NCBI GenBank assembly: GCA_950096965.1
Contig: CATNCV010000004.1
Span: 1-37,906, forward strand
From: an uncultured Clostridiaceae bacterium
Lineage (GTDB): Bacteria > Bacillota > Clostridia > TANB77 > CAG-508
Length of the DNA stretch: 37,906 nt
Reading direction: 5' to 3'
In this document: positions 1 through 7,704 of the stretch, piece after piece
Layout: each line of letters opens with the position of its first letter
Position numbering within the stretch: the first letter of the stretch is position 1
Made by a program: the position numbers and the translations under genes
Notes under the pieces: model-generated
The model's database searches: none
Told to the model about the DNA's origin: nothing
Seen by the model: only the letters and a program-made list of their open reading frames with translations

Positions 1-309
1 TTTGCGGGTCTGTTTCTGGACAGGAAATTAGGAACCGCATTCTGGTTTGTCTTATTATTCTTTGTGGGCGCTTTGGCGGGTTTTCGGAATATTTATATTC
101 TGGCAAAGAAGATTTACGAGGGAGATGTTGAACTTGTCAATACTGCTCCTATCTTATCTGTTTTTGTTATTGCTAATACTGTAGTTATTATTGAACTAAA
201 AATAATTAATCCTATTACATTCATTATTGTTTTTTTCATATTTTTCTCTCCTTTTTACTCTACATCTTTTTTGTATATTTTAAGACTTTTTATTAATAAT
301 TCTACATAA
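1..309 (+). CDS. AtpZ/AtpI-like membrane protein, 5' partial, probably broken near 120
   Basis: The frame is open at the left edge. Its first 40 codons read as the end of an AtpZ/AtpI-type small membrane protein, the family whose gene often precedes the F1Fo ATP synthase operon. It has a GLFLDRKLGT motif, then a hydrophobic helix, then GFRNIY and AKKIYE. Family members normally stop soon after this point. Here the frame runs on to 309, but the tail looks like accidental translation of AT-rich DNA: it overlaps a minus-strand promoter, Shine-Dalgarno site and start codon. The first ~120 bases are visibly richer in GC (codons such as CTG, GCG, CGG) than what follows. The true 3' end is therefore probably lost at a junction near 115-122. 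The family call is moderately sure; the end at 309 is not trusted. Confidence 0.45.
   Translation, partial: FAGLFLDRKLGTAFWFVLLFFVGALAGFRNIYILAKKIYEGDVELVNTAPILSVFVIANTVVIIELKIINPITFIIVFFIFFSPFYSTSFLYILRLFINNST
114..239 (-). CDS. Small secreted or membrane-anchored protein, truncated by a junction
   Basis: ATG at 239 is preceded by a strong Shine-Dalgarno (AAAAAGGAGAG) and by a good promoter at 312-340. The 41-residue product starts MKKTIMNVIGLIIFSSIITT, a signal-peptide or membrane-anchor type N terminus, followed by a short polar stretch. The stop at 114-116 falls in the GC-richer AtpZ-like sequence, so the reading frame is probably cut by the same junction that ends AtpZ, and the intact protein would be longer. 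No family is recognised. The expression signals are seen directly; the truncation is inferred. Confidence 0.35.
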   Translation of the reverse strand: MKKTIMNVIGLIIFSSIITTVLAITKTDKIGAVLTSSTSPS

Positions 310-311
310 TA

Positions 312-340
312 ATTATAACATCTATTTTTTTATTTCTCAA
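312..340 (-). promoter_or_regulatory. Sigma-A-type promoter for the small gene starting at 239
   Basis: On the minus strand a TTGAGA -35 box (335-340) and a perfect TATAAT -10 box (312-317) are separated by 17 bases. It lies beyond the terminator that follows murG, so it starts a new transcription unit reading left. Confidence 0.6.
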
Positions 341-501
341 GTATGTATTTTAAAAAATACACATTCATTTTTATGTTTTTTATACTTCATTTTAATACTG
401 CAAAAAAGCTTTATCACGCTGACGAGCACTGTTCCCCCTACAATTAAAAGTTGATTTTTCCTATTCAAAAGTAAAAGCCATTGTACCCCATTCCTCTGCA
501 T
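337..501 (-). CDS. Possible 54-residue membrane peptide, unrecognised
   Basis: An ORF from ATG 501 to TGA 337 encodes a basic peptide with one hydrophobic stretch (LLIVGGTVLVSVIKLF). This 347-base space between the left-edge gene and murG is locally richer in GC here than its surroundings, so it may hold a small gene or a structured RNA. There is no clear Shine-Dalgarno site, and the stop overlaps the -35 box of the next promoter. Low confidence. Confidence 0.2.
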   Translation of the reverse strand: MQRNGVQWLLLLNRKNQLLIVGGTVLVSVIKLFCSIKMKYKKHKNECVFFKIHT

Positions 502-534
502 TTGAAATCGATTTTTCTTATAATAAAAAAAGTT

Positions 535-567
535 CCCTGCTATAGGAAACTTTTTTTATAATAACTT
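535..567 (-). terminator. Rho-independent terminator after murG
   Basis: An A-rich/T-rich hairpin: AAAAAAAGTTCCC at 535-547 pairs with GGAAACTTTTTTT at 555-567 with one G-U pair and a 7-base loop. It can work in both directions. It lies about 90 bases after the murG stop and most likely ends the murE-mraY-ftsW-murG transcript. Confidence 0.75.
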
Positions 568-656
568 ATATTCTTTATAATTTTCAAGTTAAATAAGTAT
601 AGTTTTTACTTACTTGGGTAGTTTTTATTCCTTACTCATTTTTTAGTATAGTAAAA

Positions 657-1772
657 TTAACTTAACAATTTCTTTACTTCTTTGTATATTCTGTCTATTG
701 CATCATTTGATGCAATTTTTTCTGCATTTTTCCCCATCTTGTCAATTACTTGTGGATAATTTACTATATTTTGTATTTCTAAGTCTAGTTTTTCACTCTC
801 TAAGTCCTTATTTAATATTATTTTTGCTGCACCTATATTTTCTAATACTTTTGCATTATATAATTGGTGGTCATTACTGACATTAGGAAGTGGTACTAAT
901 ATAGAAGGTTTTCCTAAATTTGAAATTTCTGTTATTGTCATTGCTCCACTTCTTGCAACTATTACATCTGAAATATTCATAACTTCTTCCATATTATAAA
1001 TATATGGTACTATTTTCATGTTATTTATATTGTTTATATTTAATTGTATTTCTTCAAATTGTTCTTTTATTATTTCATATTGCTCTGGTCCTGTTGCCCA
1101 CATTATTTGATAATTTTTATTGAGCTTTTTATTGGCTATTTGTATTATAGCTTCATTTATTGCTTGGGCTCCTTGGCTTCCTCCAAATACTAATACTGTT
1201 GGTATGTTTGCTTTTAACCCTAGCTTTTTCTTTATTTCTTCTTTTTGTTTTTCATTATATTCGTGCTTTTTTATTTTTGTTGGGGTTCCTGTATGTACTA
1301 TTTTTCTTGCATTTTTTATTCTTTTCTTTGCTTCTTCAAAGGATACTAATATGCAGTCTGTTTTTTTAGAAAGCATAGTTACTGCTCTACCTGGAAATGC
1401 ATTACTTTCGTGTAATAGTGTTGGTATATTTAATTTGTTTGCAGCAGTAATTGTTGCTCCACAAATATATCCTCCTGTTCCTATTACAATATCTGGATTA
1501 AATTCTTTTATAATTTTTTTCGCTTCTCCATATCCTTTAAAGGTTTTATATAATTTTGCTATATTTTGAAATGAAAGTTTTTTACTTAATCCATATGCTT
1601 GTATTGTTTTTAGTTCATAACCTGCTCTAGGAACTAGGTCATTTTCTAATCCTCTTGTTGTTCCTATAAATATTATTTTAGAACCTGGCTCTTCAAGTTT
1701 TATTTTATTTGCTATGGCTATACCTGGATTAATGTGACCTCCTGTACCTGCCGCTGCAATAATTACCTTCAT
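657..1772 (-). CDS. murG: UDP-GlcNAc transferase making lipid II (MurG)
   Basis: MurG transfers GlcNAc from UDP-GlcNAc to lipid I on the inner face of the membrane, giving lipid II. At 371 residues it has normal length. The N-terminal Rossmann domain opens with AAAGTGGHINPGIA, the glycine-rich lipid-binding loop. The second domain has FGGSQGAQ around residue 200 and a C-terminal SGAMTITEISNLGKPSILVP stretch followed by NDHQLYNAK, the UDP-GlcNAc binding signature. The open frame runs 13 codons upstream to 1811, but ATG 1772 is preferred: it sits behind AGGGAGGAT and begins MKVIIAAAGTGG. It is the last gene of the short cell-wall cluster, and the terminator at 535-567 follows. Confidence 0.96.
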   Translation of the reverse strand: MKVIIAAAGTGGHINPGIAIANKIKLEEPGSKIIFIGTTRGLENDLVPRAGYELKTIQAYGLSKKLSFQNIAKLYKTFKGYGEAKKIIKEFNPDIVIGTGGYICGATITAANKLNIPTLLHESNAFPGRAVTMLSKKTDCILVSFEEAKKRIKNARKIVHTGTPTKIKKHEYNEKQKEEIKKKLGLKANIPTVLVFGGSQGAQAINEAIIQIANKKLNKNYQIMWATGPEQYEIIKEQFEEIQLNINNINNMKIVPYIYNMEEVMNISDVIVARSGAMTITEISNLGKPSILVPLPNVSNDHQLYNAKVLENIGAAKIILNKDLESEKLDLEIQNIVNYPQVIDKMGKNAEKIASNDAIDRIYKEVKKLLS

Positions 1773-1899
1773 CCTTCTATCCTCCCTAAAAAAAATTTCT
1801 TCATCCTTCATTTTTCATTATTGTATTTTATAAAACATAAATATACTAAAAATACCTACGCTCTAAATGCTAATTTAAAATATTAATAGTTATTAATTT

Positions 1900-1950
1900 A
1901 GGGCTTACTTCGGTATTTCTTATATAATTATCTCTTACCGATAAAGCCCT
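1900..1950. repeat. Imperfect inverted repeat between ftsW and murG
   Basis: AGGGCTTACTTCGGTA at 1900-1915 faces TACCGATAAAGCCCT at 1936-1950, so the arms pair through AGGGCTT and TCGGTA with a small internal mismatch and a 20-base loop. It lies in a 268-base AT-rich gap inside the cell-wall operon (1773-2040). It lacks a clear T-run in the direction of transcription. It may be an RNA processing or attenuation hairpin, or a decayed repeat. Confidence 0.5.
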
Positions 1951-2040
1951 ACTTTTTTAACTTTAATATATAATATAAAAAGGGACACTTAAAGTTATGT
2001 ACTGCAATATATTCTAAGCAAGTAGCATTCCTACCCATTT

Positions 2041-3196
2041 TTACACTTTAGAAATTGAACGTGATATATTAAGTAGTATACCTACACTACATAGTAATAT
2101 TACTAATGCTGTTCCTCCATAACTGAAAAATGGTAATGATATACCTGTAGCTGGCATTGATGATGTAACAACTGCTATATTCATTATTGCTTGAACTCCT
2201 ATTAATGATGTTATTCCTACTGCTACTAAACTACCAAAGCAGTCTTTTGCCTTCATTGCAACTACTACACCTCTCCAAATAAATATTGCAAACAGTGCTA
2301 TTACAGCTATACAACCAATAAAGCCTAATTCTTCTGCTAATATTGCAAATATAAAGTCATTATGAGGCTCTGGTATATATAAATATTTTTGTTTGCTTTC
2401 ACCTAACCCTACACCAAATAGGCCTCCCGAACCTATTGCATATAAACCTTGAATTACCTGCCATCCATCTCCTGTTGGGTCTTGCCATGGGTCTAAAAAT
2501 GTTAAAATTCTTGCTAAACGGAAATCTCCTTTACCTGTTTTTTGTGCTAATGCTAGCATACCTACTGCACCTAATAAACCTACTGATATACCTGCTGTTA
2601 AAAAATACTTTAATCTCGTTCCTGCCATTAACATCATAATTGAAGTTATTGCTACCATTATTATAGCTGCACTTAAGTGATCTTGCAAAAAGAATAATAT
2701 TGCTACAGGTGGTATCATAAATGCTAGAGGTATTATAAATCCCTTTTTGAAGGAACCAAGTTCTGTTCTATGTTCTGAAAGGTAGCCTGCATAAAATATT
2801 ATAAGACCTATTTTAGCCAATTCTGATGGTTGGAATCTAACAAAACCGAAAGTCTAACCATCTTGTTGCACCTTTTGCTCCTGATCCTATTACGGGCATT
2901 ATTACTAATGACAACATTATTATAGAAAGAATATATGCTAATTTATAAAACTTTTTATAAATTCTGTAGTCAATTTTTGATATTATAAACATTAGAATTA
3001 TACCAATTACCGCAAATTCTATTTGCTTTTTAACATAGTAGTAGCTATTACCATATTGTGAAAGTGATGAAGGCGCACTTGCTGATAATACCATAACAAT
3101 TCCTAGTGCTAGTAATAAAAATATGACTATACACAATATAAAATCTAATGGTTTTCTATTTACTTTTTCTTTATTTTTTAGCTTTGTATTAGTCAT
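2041..3196 (-). CDS. ftsW: Lipid II glycosyltransferase FtsW/SpoVE, interrupted by a +1 frameshift at CGG
   Basis: A SEDS-family septal peptidoglycan polymerase with about ten membrane helices. The first 116 codons (from ATG 3196) end in GAKGATRWLDF and then meet an in-frame CGG (2846-2848), after which frame 0 hits TAG two codons later. Dropping the C gives LDFGFVRFQPSELAKIGLII, the conserved SEDS segment, and the frame then runs to 2041 (about 384 residues). The C-terminal part keeps GESKQKYLYIPEPHNDFIFA and the helices before NISRSISKV. FtsW or its sporulation paralogue SpoVE should be essential or important, so a plain null mutation is unlikely. Either the ribosome shifts +1 at TTT CGG T, or the extra base is a sequencing artefact. 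Context (mraY before, murG after) supports FtsW/SpoVE rather than RodA. Confidence 0.9.
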
Positions 3197-3263
3197 TATT
3201 TCTCTCCCTTATTATAATCAATTCACTATTTAATTTATTTTTTCAATATAAATATTACTTAGG

Positions 3264-4247
3264 TTATATTGAAAAGATTCCTATAATACATGCTATTAAT
3301 GTCACAATACTAAATACTGATACTACTTTATTTTCCTTCCAACCTGATAATTCGAAGTGGTGGTGTAATGGTGCCATTTTAAATATTCTATTTCCTGTTC
3401 TTTTAAAATGTGCTACTTGAAGCATTACTGATAAAGTTTCTAATATTGGTATAATTGCTATTATTATAAGTATTAATGGCATTTTTAAGTATAATGCTAT
3501 TGCTGCTACCGCTCCTCCTAAGCAAAGTGAGCCTGTATCTCCCATAATTACTTTTGCTGGGTATAAGTTAAATAGTAAAAATCCCAAACATGCTCCTGAT
3601 AAAGTACTTCCAAATAGTGTTACTTCTTTTATATTGAAAATAATTCCTATAACTGTTAAACATGTAAGTATTATTGTTGTTACACTACTAGATAATCCAT
3701 CTATTCCATCTGTTAAATTAATTGCATTAGTAGTAGCTAACATTACAAATATTGCAAATGGTATATATAGCCATATAGGCAATGCTATACTTTTATGTAC
3801 AAATGGTATATATATGTCTGTTCCTATATTTAATATATTTGTTAGGAATAAAGCATATGCTACTGCTATTATTAAAAGACCTATCATTTTAGCAGAAGGT
3901 TTTAAACCTTTTGTATTTTTTAATACTAATTTTTTAAAATCATCTAAAAAACCTATTATTCCAAAACCAATACTTGCAAATAGTAGTGGTAATATATTTT
4001 TGGCAATTGTTGGTTCTTGCCTCATTTTAGTGTAGTATAAAAATAAAAATGCACATACTATTGTTATACTAATTATTATAATAATTCCACCCATTGTTGG
4101 TGTTCCTTGCTTTTTCAAGTGACTTTGTGGTCCATCTTCTCTTTCTATTTGACCTACTTTTAATTTTTTTAGTATTGGTATAATAACAAATGATATTACT
4201 ACTGTAATAACGAATGTTAATATCAATACTTTTACTTGAAATTCCAT
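3264..4247 (-). CDS. mraY: Phospho-MurNAc-pentapeptide translocase (MraY)
   Basis: MraY attaches phospho-MurNAc-pentapeptide to undecaprenyl phosphate, forming lipid I. The 327-residue protein is all membrane helices with the family signatures: GPQSHLKKQGTPTMGGIIII near residue 39, NAINLTDGIDGLSSS near 175, GDTGSLCLGG near 235, and MAPLHHHFELSGW near the C terminus with the HHH loop. The start is sure: ATG 4247 follows CAGGAGG. It is read after murE and before ftsW; murF and murD, often found here, are absent. The leader before it (4248-4468) is filled by heptamer repeat elements. Confidence 0.97.
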   Translation of the reverse strand: MEFQVKVLILTFVITVVISFVIIPILKKLKVGQIEREDGPQSHLKKQGTPTMGGIIIIISITIVCAFLFLYYTKMRQEPTIAKNILPLLFASIGFGIIGFLDDFKKLVLKNTKGLKPSAKMIGLLIIAVAYALFLTNILNIGTDIYIPFVHKSIALPIWLYIPFAIFVMLATTNAINLTDGIDGLSSSVTTIILTCLTVIGIIFNIKEVTLFGSTLSGACLGFLLFNLYPAKVIMGDTGSLCLGGAVAAIALYLKMPLILIIIAIIPILETLSVMLQVAHFKRTGNRIFKMAPLHHHFELSGWKENKVVSVFSIVTLIACIIGIFSI

Positions 4248-4266
4248 TTTTAACCTCCTGTTGGCT

Positions 4267-4373
4267 GTTAGAGGTTGGAGATTAGAGGTTGGAGGTTGGA
4301 TTTAGAGTAATTCTTCAAAGAATCTACCTAATTTCCAACTTCCAACTTCTAACTTCCAGCTTCCAACTTCCTC
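4267..4373. repeat. Heptamer inverted-repeat element, copy A1
   Basis: The left arm (4267-4300) is a run of purine-rich seven-base units of the form TTAGAGG or TTGGAGG. The centre (about 4301-4330) is a near-palindrome TTTAGAGTAATTCTTC... ...GAATCTACCTAA. The right arm (4331-4373) is the complementary run of CTTCCAA or CTTCTAA units. The whole can fold as one long hairpin. It lies in the murE-mraY gap. Confidence 0.7.
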
Positions 4374-4391
4374 TTATGTTCTTTACTATTT

Positions 4392-4460
4392 TGAGGTTAG
4401 AGATTAGATTTAGAGTAATCCTTTAAAGATTTTACCTAATTATCCAACTTCCAACTTTCA
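4392..4460. repeat. Heptamer inverted-repeat element, copy A2
   Basis: A second, shorter copy lies directly beside A1: GAGGTTAGAGATTAGA, then the core TTTAGAGTAATCCTTTAAAG, then ACCTAATTATCCAACTTCCAA. Core and arms are diverged from A1. The copy ends a few bases from the murE stop. Confidence 0.6.
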
Positions 4461-4468
4461 ATTTTTGT

Positions 4469-5944
4469 TTATATTTTATTTTCTAAAATATCATTTACTA
4501 TAATTCTTTCATCAAATGGGTGTTTCACTCCATTTATTTCTTGGTATGGCTCATGTCCTTTTCCTGCTAATAAAATAAGGTCTTTTTTATCTGCCATTTT
4601 TATTGCTTCTTTTATTGCTTCTATTCTGTCTACTATTACAGTATATTTCCCTTTTGTTTTCTTTATTCCTTCTTCTATTTGGTCTACTATTTTTTGTGGT
4701 TCTTCTGTTCTTGGGTTATCTGATGTTATTATTGTAAAGTCTGCTATTCTTCCTGATATTTCTCCCATAATAGGTCTTTTAGAAGTATCTCTATCTCCTC
4801 CACAACCAAATACACTTATTACTCTTCCTCTTGTATAACTTTTTACTGCATTTAGTATGTTTTCTAAACTTTCTGGTGAATGTGCATAGTCTATCATTAT
4901 TGTTAGTTCTTTTTTATTATTTACAAGTTCACTTCTTCCTGGTACTCTTACATTTTCTAGTGCTTCTTTTATTTGGTCTACTGTACAACCTAGCTTTTCT
5001 CCTACACATATTGCTGCTAAAGAGTTATATACACTAAATCTTCCTGGTATACCAGTTTTTATCCTTTCATTTCTCATACCTAGTTTTACTTTAAAGTCTA
5101 CATATGAATTTGTTATTGTTATATCTTTTGCAAGAACATTACAGAAGTTGTCTATACCATATGTTGTTATATTACATTCTGGCATAAGTTTTGCAAGTTT
5201 TGCTACATGGTAATCGTCAGCATTTATATATGCTGTTTTACACATTTTAAATAACTCTAATTTTGAATTAAAGTAATCTTCCATGTCTGGGTGTTCATTT
5301 TGACTTATATGGTCTTTTGAGAAGTTTGTGAATATTCCTATATCAAAGTCACATCCTGCTACTCTATGCAATTTTAAACTTTGTGAAGAAACTTCCATAA
5401 CAACTGCTTCGCAACCTGCTTCTACCATTTTTGCAAATATTGCTTGTAATTTATTACTTTCTGGTGTTGTTCTATCACTATCTTCTAATTTTTCATTTCC
5501 TATATATGTAGCTATTGTTCCAATTAATCCTACTTTTTTTCCAGCTTTTTCTAAAATAGCTTTTGTCATAAATGATGTTGTTGTTTTTCCTTTTGTTCCT
5601 GTTATTCCTATTAGTTTAAACTTTCTTGATGGATTTCCATAAAAGTTACATGAACATATTGCTAATGCATATCTTGTATCTTTTGCTACAATTACAGTTA
5701 TTTCTTTTGGTAATTTTTTTATAGTTTCTAAACTTACACCTTCTTCAAGCATAACTGCTGTTGCACCTTGCTCTATTGCTTTTTGTATATATTCATGTCC
5801 ATCTTCACTAAAACCTTTTATTGCTATAAATAAGCTATTTTCTTTTATATTTCTTGAGTCTTTATCTAAACTAGTTATATCTATTTCTAAATCTCCTCTA
5901 ACTTTTAAGCCTTCTAGACCTGATAATATCTCTTTTAATTTCAT
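4469..5944 (-). CDS. murE: UDP-MurNAc-tripeptide synthetase (MurE), meso-DAP type
   Basis: MurE adds the third residue of the peptidoglycan stem peptide in an ATP-dependent reaction. Domains in order are an N-terminal UDP-MurNAc-binding region (DKDSRNIKENSLFIAIKG), a central Mur ligase ATPase with P-loop GITGTKGKTTT near residue 110, and a C-terminal ligase domain with IDYAHSPESL and GDRDTSKRP. The DNPRTEEP motif near residue 402 is the signature usually linked to meso-diaminopimelate. ATG 5944 follows GGAGGTATTT and is preferred to the TTG at 5956, which overlaps the Shine-Dalgarno. Length (491) is normal. It is the first gene of the murE-mraY-ftsW-murG run. Confidence 0.96.
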   Translation of the reverse strand: MKLKEILSGLEGLKVRGDLEIDITSLDKDSRNIKENSLFIAIKGFSEDGHEYIQKAIEQGATAVMLEEGVSLETIKKLPKEITVIVAKDTRYALAICSCNFYGNPSRKFKLIGITGTKGKTTTSFMTKAILEKAGKKVGLIGTIATYIGNEKLEDSDRTTPESNKLQAIFAKMVEAGCEAVVMEVSSQSLKLHRVAGCDFDIGIFTNFSKDHISQNEHPDMEDYFNSKLELFKMCKTAYINADDYHVAKLAKLMPECNITTYGIDNFCNVLAKDITITNSYVDFKVKLGMRNERIKTGIPGRFSVYNSLAAICVGEKLGCTVDQIKEALENVRVPGRSELVNNKKELTIMIDYAHSPESLENILNAVKSYTRGRVISVFGCGGDRDTSKRPIMGEISGRIADFTIITSDNPRTEEPQKIVDQIEEGIKKTKGKYTVIVDRIEAIKEAIKMADKKDLILLAGKGHEPYQEINGVKHPFDERIIVNDILENKI

Positions 5945-6027
5945 AAATACCTCCAATATTCCAAAATATTTTTAATTTTATTTTTGCAAATACATTATAT
6001 ATCTAAACTTAGCATTTGTAAATTATA

Positions 6028-6079
6028 TTAGCAAAAAAAATAATCATTACAAATTAAGTAATGATTATTTTTTTGCTAA
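6028..6079 (-). terminator. Terminator after the small export protein
   Basis: TTAGCAAAAAAAATAATCAT (continuing to 6050) pairs with the complementary sequence at 6058-6079 over about 22 bp with one bulged A and a 7-base loop. The arms carry long A and T runs, so termination could occur in either direction. It lies between the gene ending at 6130 and the start of murE. Confidence 0.7.
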
Positions 6080-6129
6080 TATTTTTTCTAATCCTTTTTA
6101 ACTACTTTTTTACAAGTACTTTTCTACTT

Positions 6130-6621
6130 TTAAGCAAATATTGCTCCAATAGCACTAAATGCTCCTGCTGATGCAAGACCCATTATTATACCTGCCAAAA
6201 CAACACCTGCCATAATTGCTATAGTACTTTTTTTAAAGTCCATATCTAAAAAGCTTGCTGCTAGTGTTCCAGTCCATGCTCCTGTTCCTGGAAGTGGAAT
6301 TCCTACAAAAAGAAATAATGCTACATATAACCCCTTACCTGCTTTTTCTTGTAGTTTTTTACCACCTTTTTCTCCTTTTTCTATACAAAATGTAAAAAAC
6401 TTTCCTATTATTTTCTTATCTTTCCCCCATTCTAAAACTTTTCTTGCAAAGAAAAATATAATTGGTACTGGAAGCATATTTCCTAAAATACAAATAATAT
6501 ATAATGGAATTATTGGAATAGCCTCTCCAAATAAATTACTTAAGCCTATTGGAACTGCCCCTCTTAATTCAATTAGTGGTACCATAGACACTAAAAATGT
6601 TACTAAATATTTCTTAAACAT
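6130..6621 (-). CDS. Small multidrug export-like membrane protein (COG2426 type)
   Basis: A 163-residue integral membrane protein beginning LVTFLVSMVPLIELRGAVPIG, the sequence that marks the COG2426 'small multidrug export' family, whose real substrate is not established. Further family features are the EAIPIIPLYIICILGN helix, a basic loop EKGEKGGKKLQEKAGKG, FVGIPLPGTGAWTGTLAAS and a terminal helix. ATG 6621 follows AAAGGAG. It appears to be a single-gene unit ended by the hairpin at 6028-6079. Family assignment is good; function is inferred from the family name only. Confidence 0.8.
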   Translation of the reverse strand: MFKKYLVTFLVSMVPLIELRGAVPIGLSNLFGEAIPIIPLYIICILGNMLPVPIIFFFARKVLEWGKDKKIIGKFFTFCIEKGEKGGKKLQEKAGKGLYVALFLFVGIPLPGTGAWTGTLAASFLDMDFKKSTIAIMAGVVLAGIIMGLASAGAFSAIGAIFA

Positions 6622-6677
6622 ATTTCATTTCTCCTTTAGAATATATTCTACTATATAAAGTCGTAAATGTCAAAGGG

Positions 6678-6744
6678 TGAGATAATTGGGACGCACCCAA
6701 AAATCTCACAAGAAGAGATTTTCGGGTGCGTCCCAATTATCTCA
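6678..6744. repeat. 30-bp palindromic (REP-like) element
   Basis: TGAGATAATTGGGACGCACC... (6678-6707) is repeated inverted at 6715-6744 with 29 of 30 positions matching and a 7-base loop. It sits between the divergently read export gene and the von Willebrand A gene. The GGGACGC core resembles the palindrome at 8618-8689. Confidence 0.8.
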
Positions 6745-6763
6745 AAAATTTTCCGAAATAGTA

Positions 6764-6792
6764 TTTACATAATTCATATTTTATGTTATACT
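6764..6792 (+). promoter_or_regulatory. Sigma-A-type promoter for the VWA gene
   Basis: TTTACA at 6764-6769 and TATACT at 6787-6792, 17 bases apart, about 70 bases before ATG 6862, which follows CAGGAGG. Confidence 0.65.
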
Positions 6793-6861
6793 TTTATATG
6801 TTATTATTAATATATGTTACAAGTCAACTAATCAATTTATTAAAAAACAGGAGGAACAATT

Positions 6862-7629
6862 ATGGCATTTTTTGATTTTTTTGGAAAGAAGAACAAGGGA
6901 ACATCAAGTTCAGTTTCAAGCAGCGCTACTGAAAAGCAGAAAATAATTCTGTGTGAGAGCAAGGAAGATCTGCAGCGGGTAGTTGTAAACTTATCAAAGG
7001 AAAGAGGAATTGACTTTGATAAGTTGAAGATCCGAGTGGCTATTGTCATGGACCATTCTGGTTCTATGGATTGGCAGTATGACAATGGAAATGTGCAGAG
7101 TATTCTCACAAGGTTACTTCCATTTGCATTACAGTTTGATGACAACGGACAATTAGAAGTATATCTTTTTGATAATGTCTGCATAAAAATGGATGTAGAT
7201 ATGACTGAGGAGAATTACTCCTCATATGTAGATGATGTAATAAAGAAAGGTCACTACAATTATGGTGGTACTCGGTATGCACCTGCCATCCAGATGACAG
7301 ATGAGTTCTACAATGATGACGAAAGTAAAACTACTCCAACACTGGTATTTTTTATTACCGATGGAGACAACTATGATAGTGATTGTGCTCCTAGTGACAA
7401 AGCTATTATTAAGTCTTCAAAGCATGGCATTTTTTACATGTTTATCGGAACAAGTAAAACTTGTGACTTTGAGTATTTAAGCCATCTTGACGATTTGGAC
7501 GGTAGAAAGTTTGACAACACTGGTTTTATGAGTGTTAAGGATTTAAACTCGACCTCCAATGCTGACTTATTCTTGAATTCCTTGAAGGACTTCATTCCTT
7601 GGCTTAAGGCAAAAGGCTATGTTAAGTAA
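6862..7629 (+). CDS. Von Willebrand factor A domain protein, TerF/TerY-like
   Basis: A 255-residue cytoplasmic protein with a single VWA domain from about residue 53 to the end. The metal-ion-dependent adhesion site is complete: DHSGSM near residue 65, GGTRYAPAIQMTDEFY near 137, and FFITDGDN near 168. These match the VWA domains of tellurium-resistance-type (TerF/TerY) proteins, often linked to stress or phage-related systems, but no other ter gene is present. The N-terminal 45 residues are a low-complexity serine-rich linker. It is one of only two genes on the plus strand apart from the edge fragment. Its base composition and codons (CTG, CAG, CGG) are richer in GC than its neighbours, suggesting transfer. 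Two in-frame CGG codons (6976-6978, 7273-7275) must read as arginine, including the conserved GGTR. Confidence 0.82.
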   Translation: MAFFDFFGKKNKGTSSSVSSSATEKQKIILCESKEDLQRVVVNLSKERGIDFDKLKIRVAIVMDHSGSMDWQYDNGNVQSILTRLLPFALQFDDNGQLEVYLFDNVCIKMDVDMTEENYSSYVDDVIKKGHYNYGGTRYAPAIQMTDEFYNDDESKTTPTLVFFITDGDNYDSDCAPSDKAIIKSSKHGIFYMFIGTSKTCDFEYLSHLDDLDGRKFDNTGFMSVKDLNSTSNADLFLNSLKDFIPWLKAKGYVK

Positions 7630-7666
7630 TACAGCCTTATATGTTTATTTTATGATATAAATAACA

Positions 7667-7698
7667 TAGCCCCTATTAGAAAAATCTAATAGGGGCTA
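7667..7698. terminator. Shared hairpin between convergent genes
   Basis: TAGCCCCTATTAGA (7667-7680), loop AAAA, TCTAATAGGGGCTA (7685-7698): a perfect 14-bp stem. It lies between the stop of the plus-strand VWA gene and the stop of the minus-strand membrane protein, so it can terminate both. T-runs are weak. Confidence 0.7.
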
Positions 7699-7704
7699 GT
7701 GCTA

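Noticed and set aside
4260-4470. CRISPR array
   Set aside because: The repeats are seven-base units in inverted arms without spacers, and no cas genes are present.
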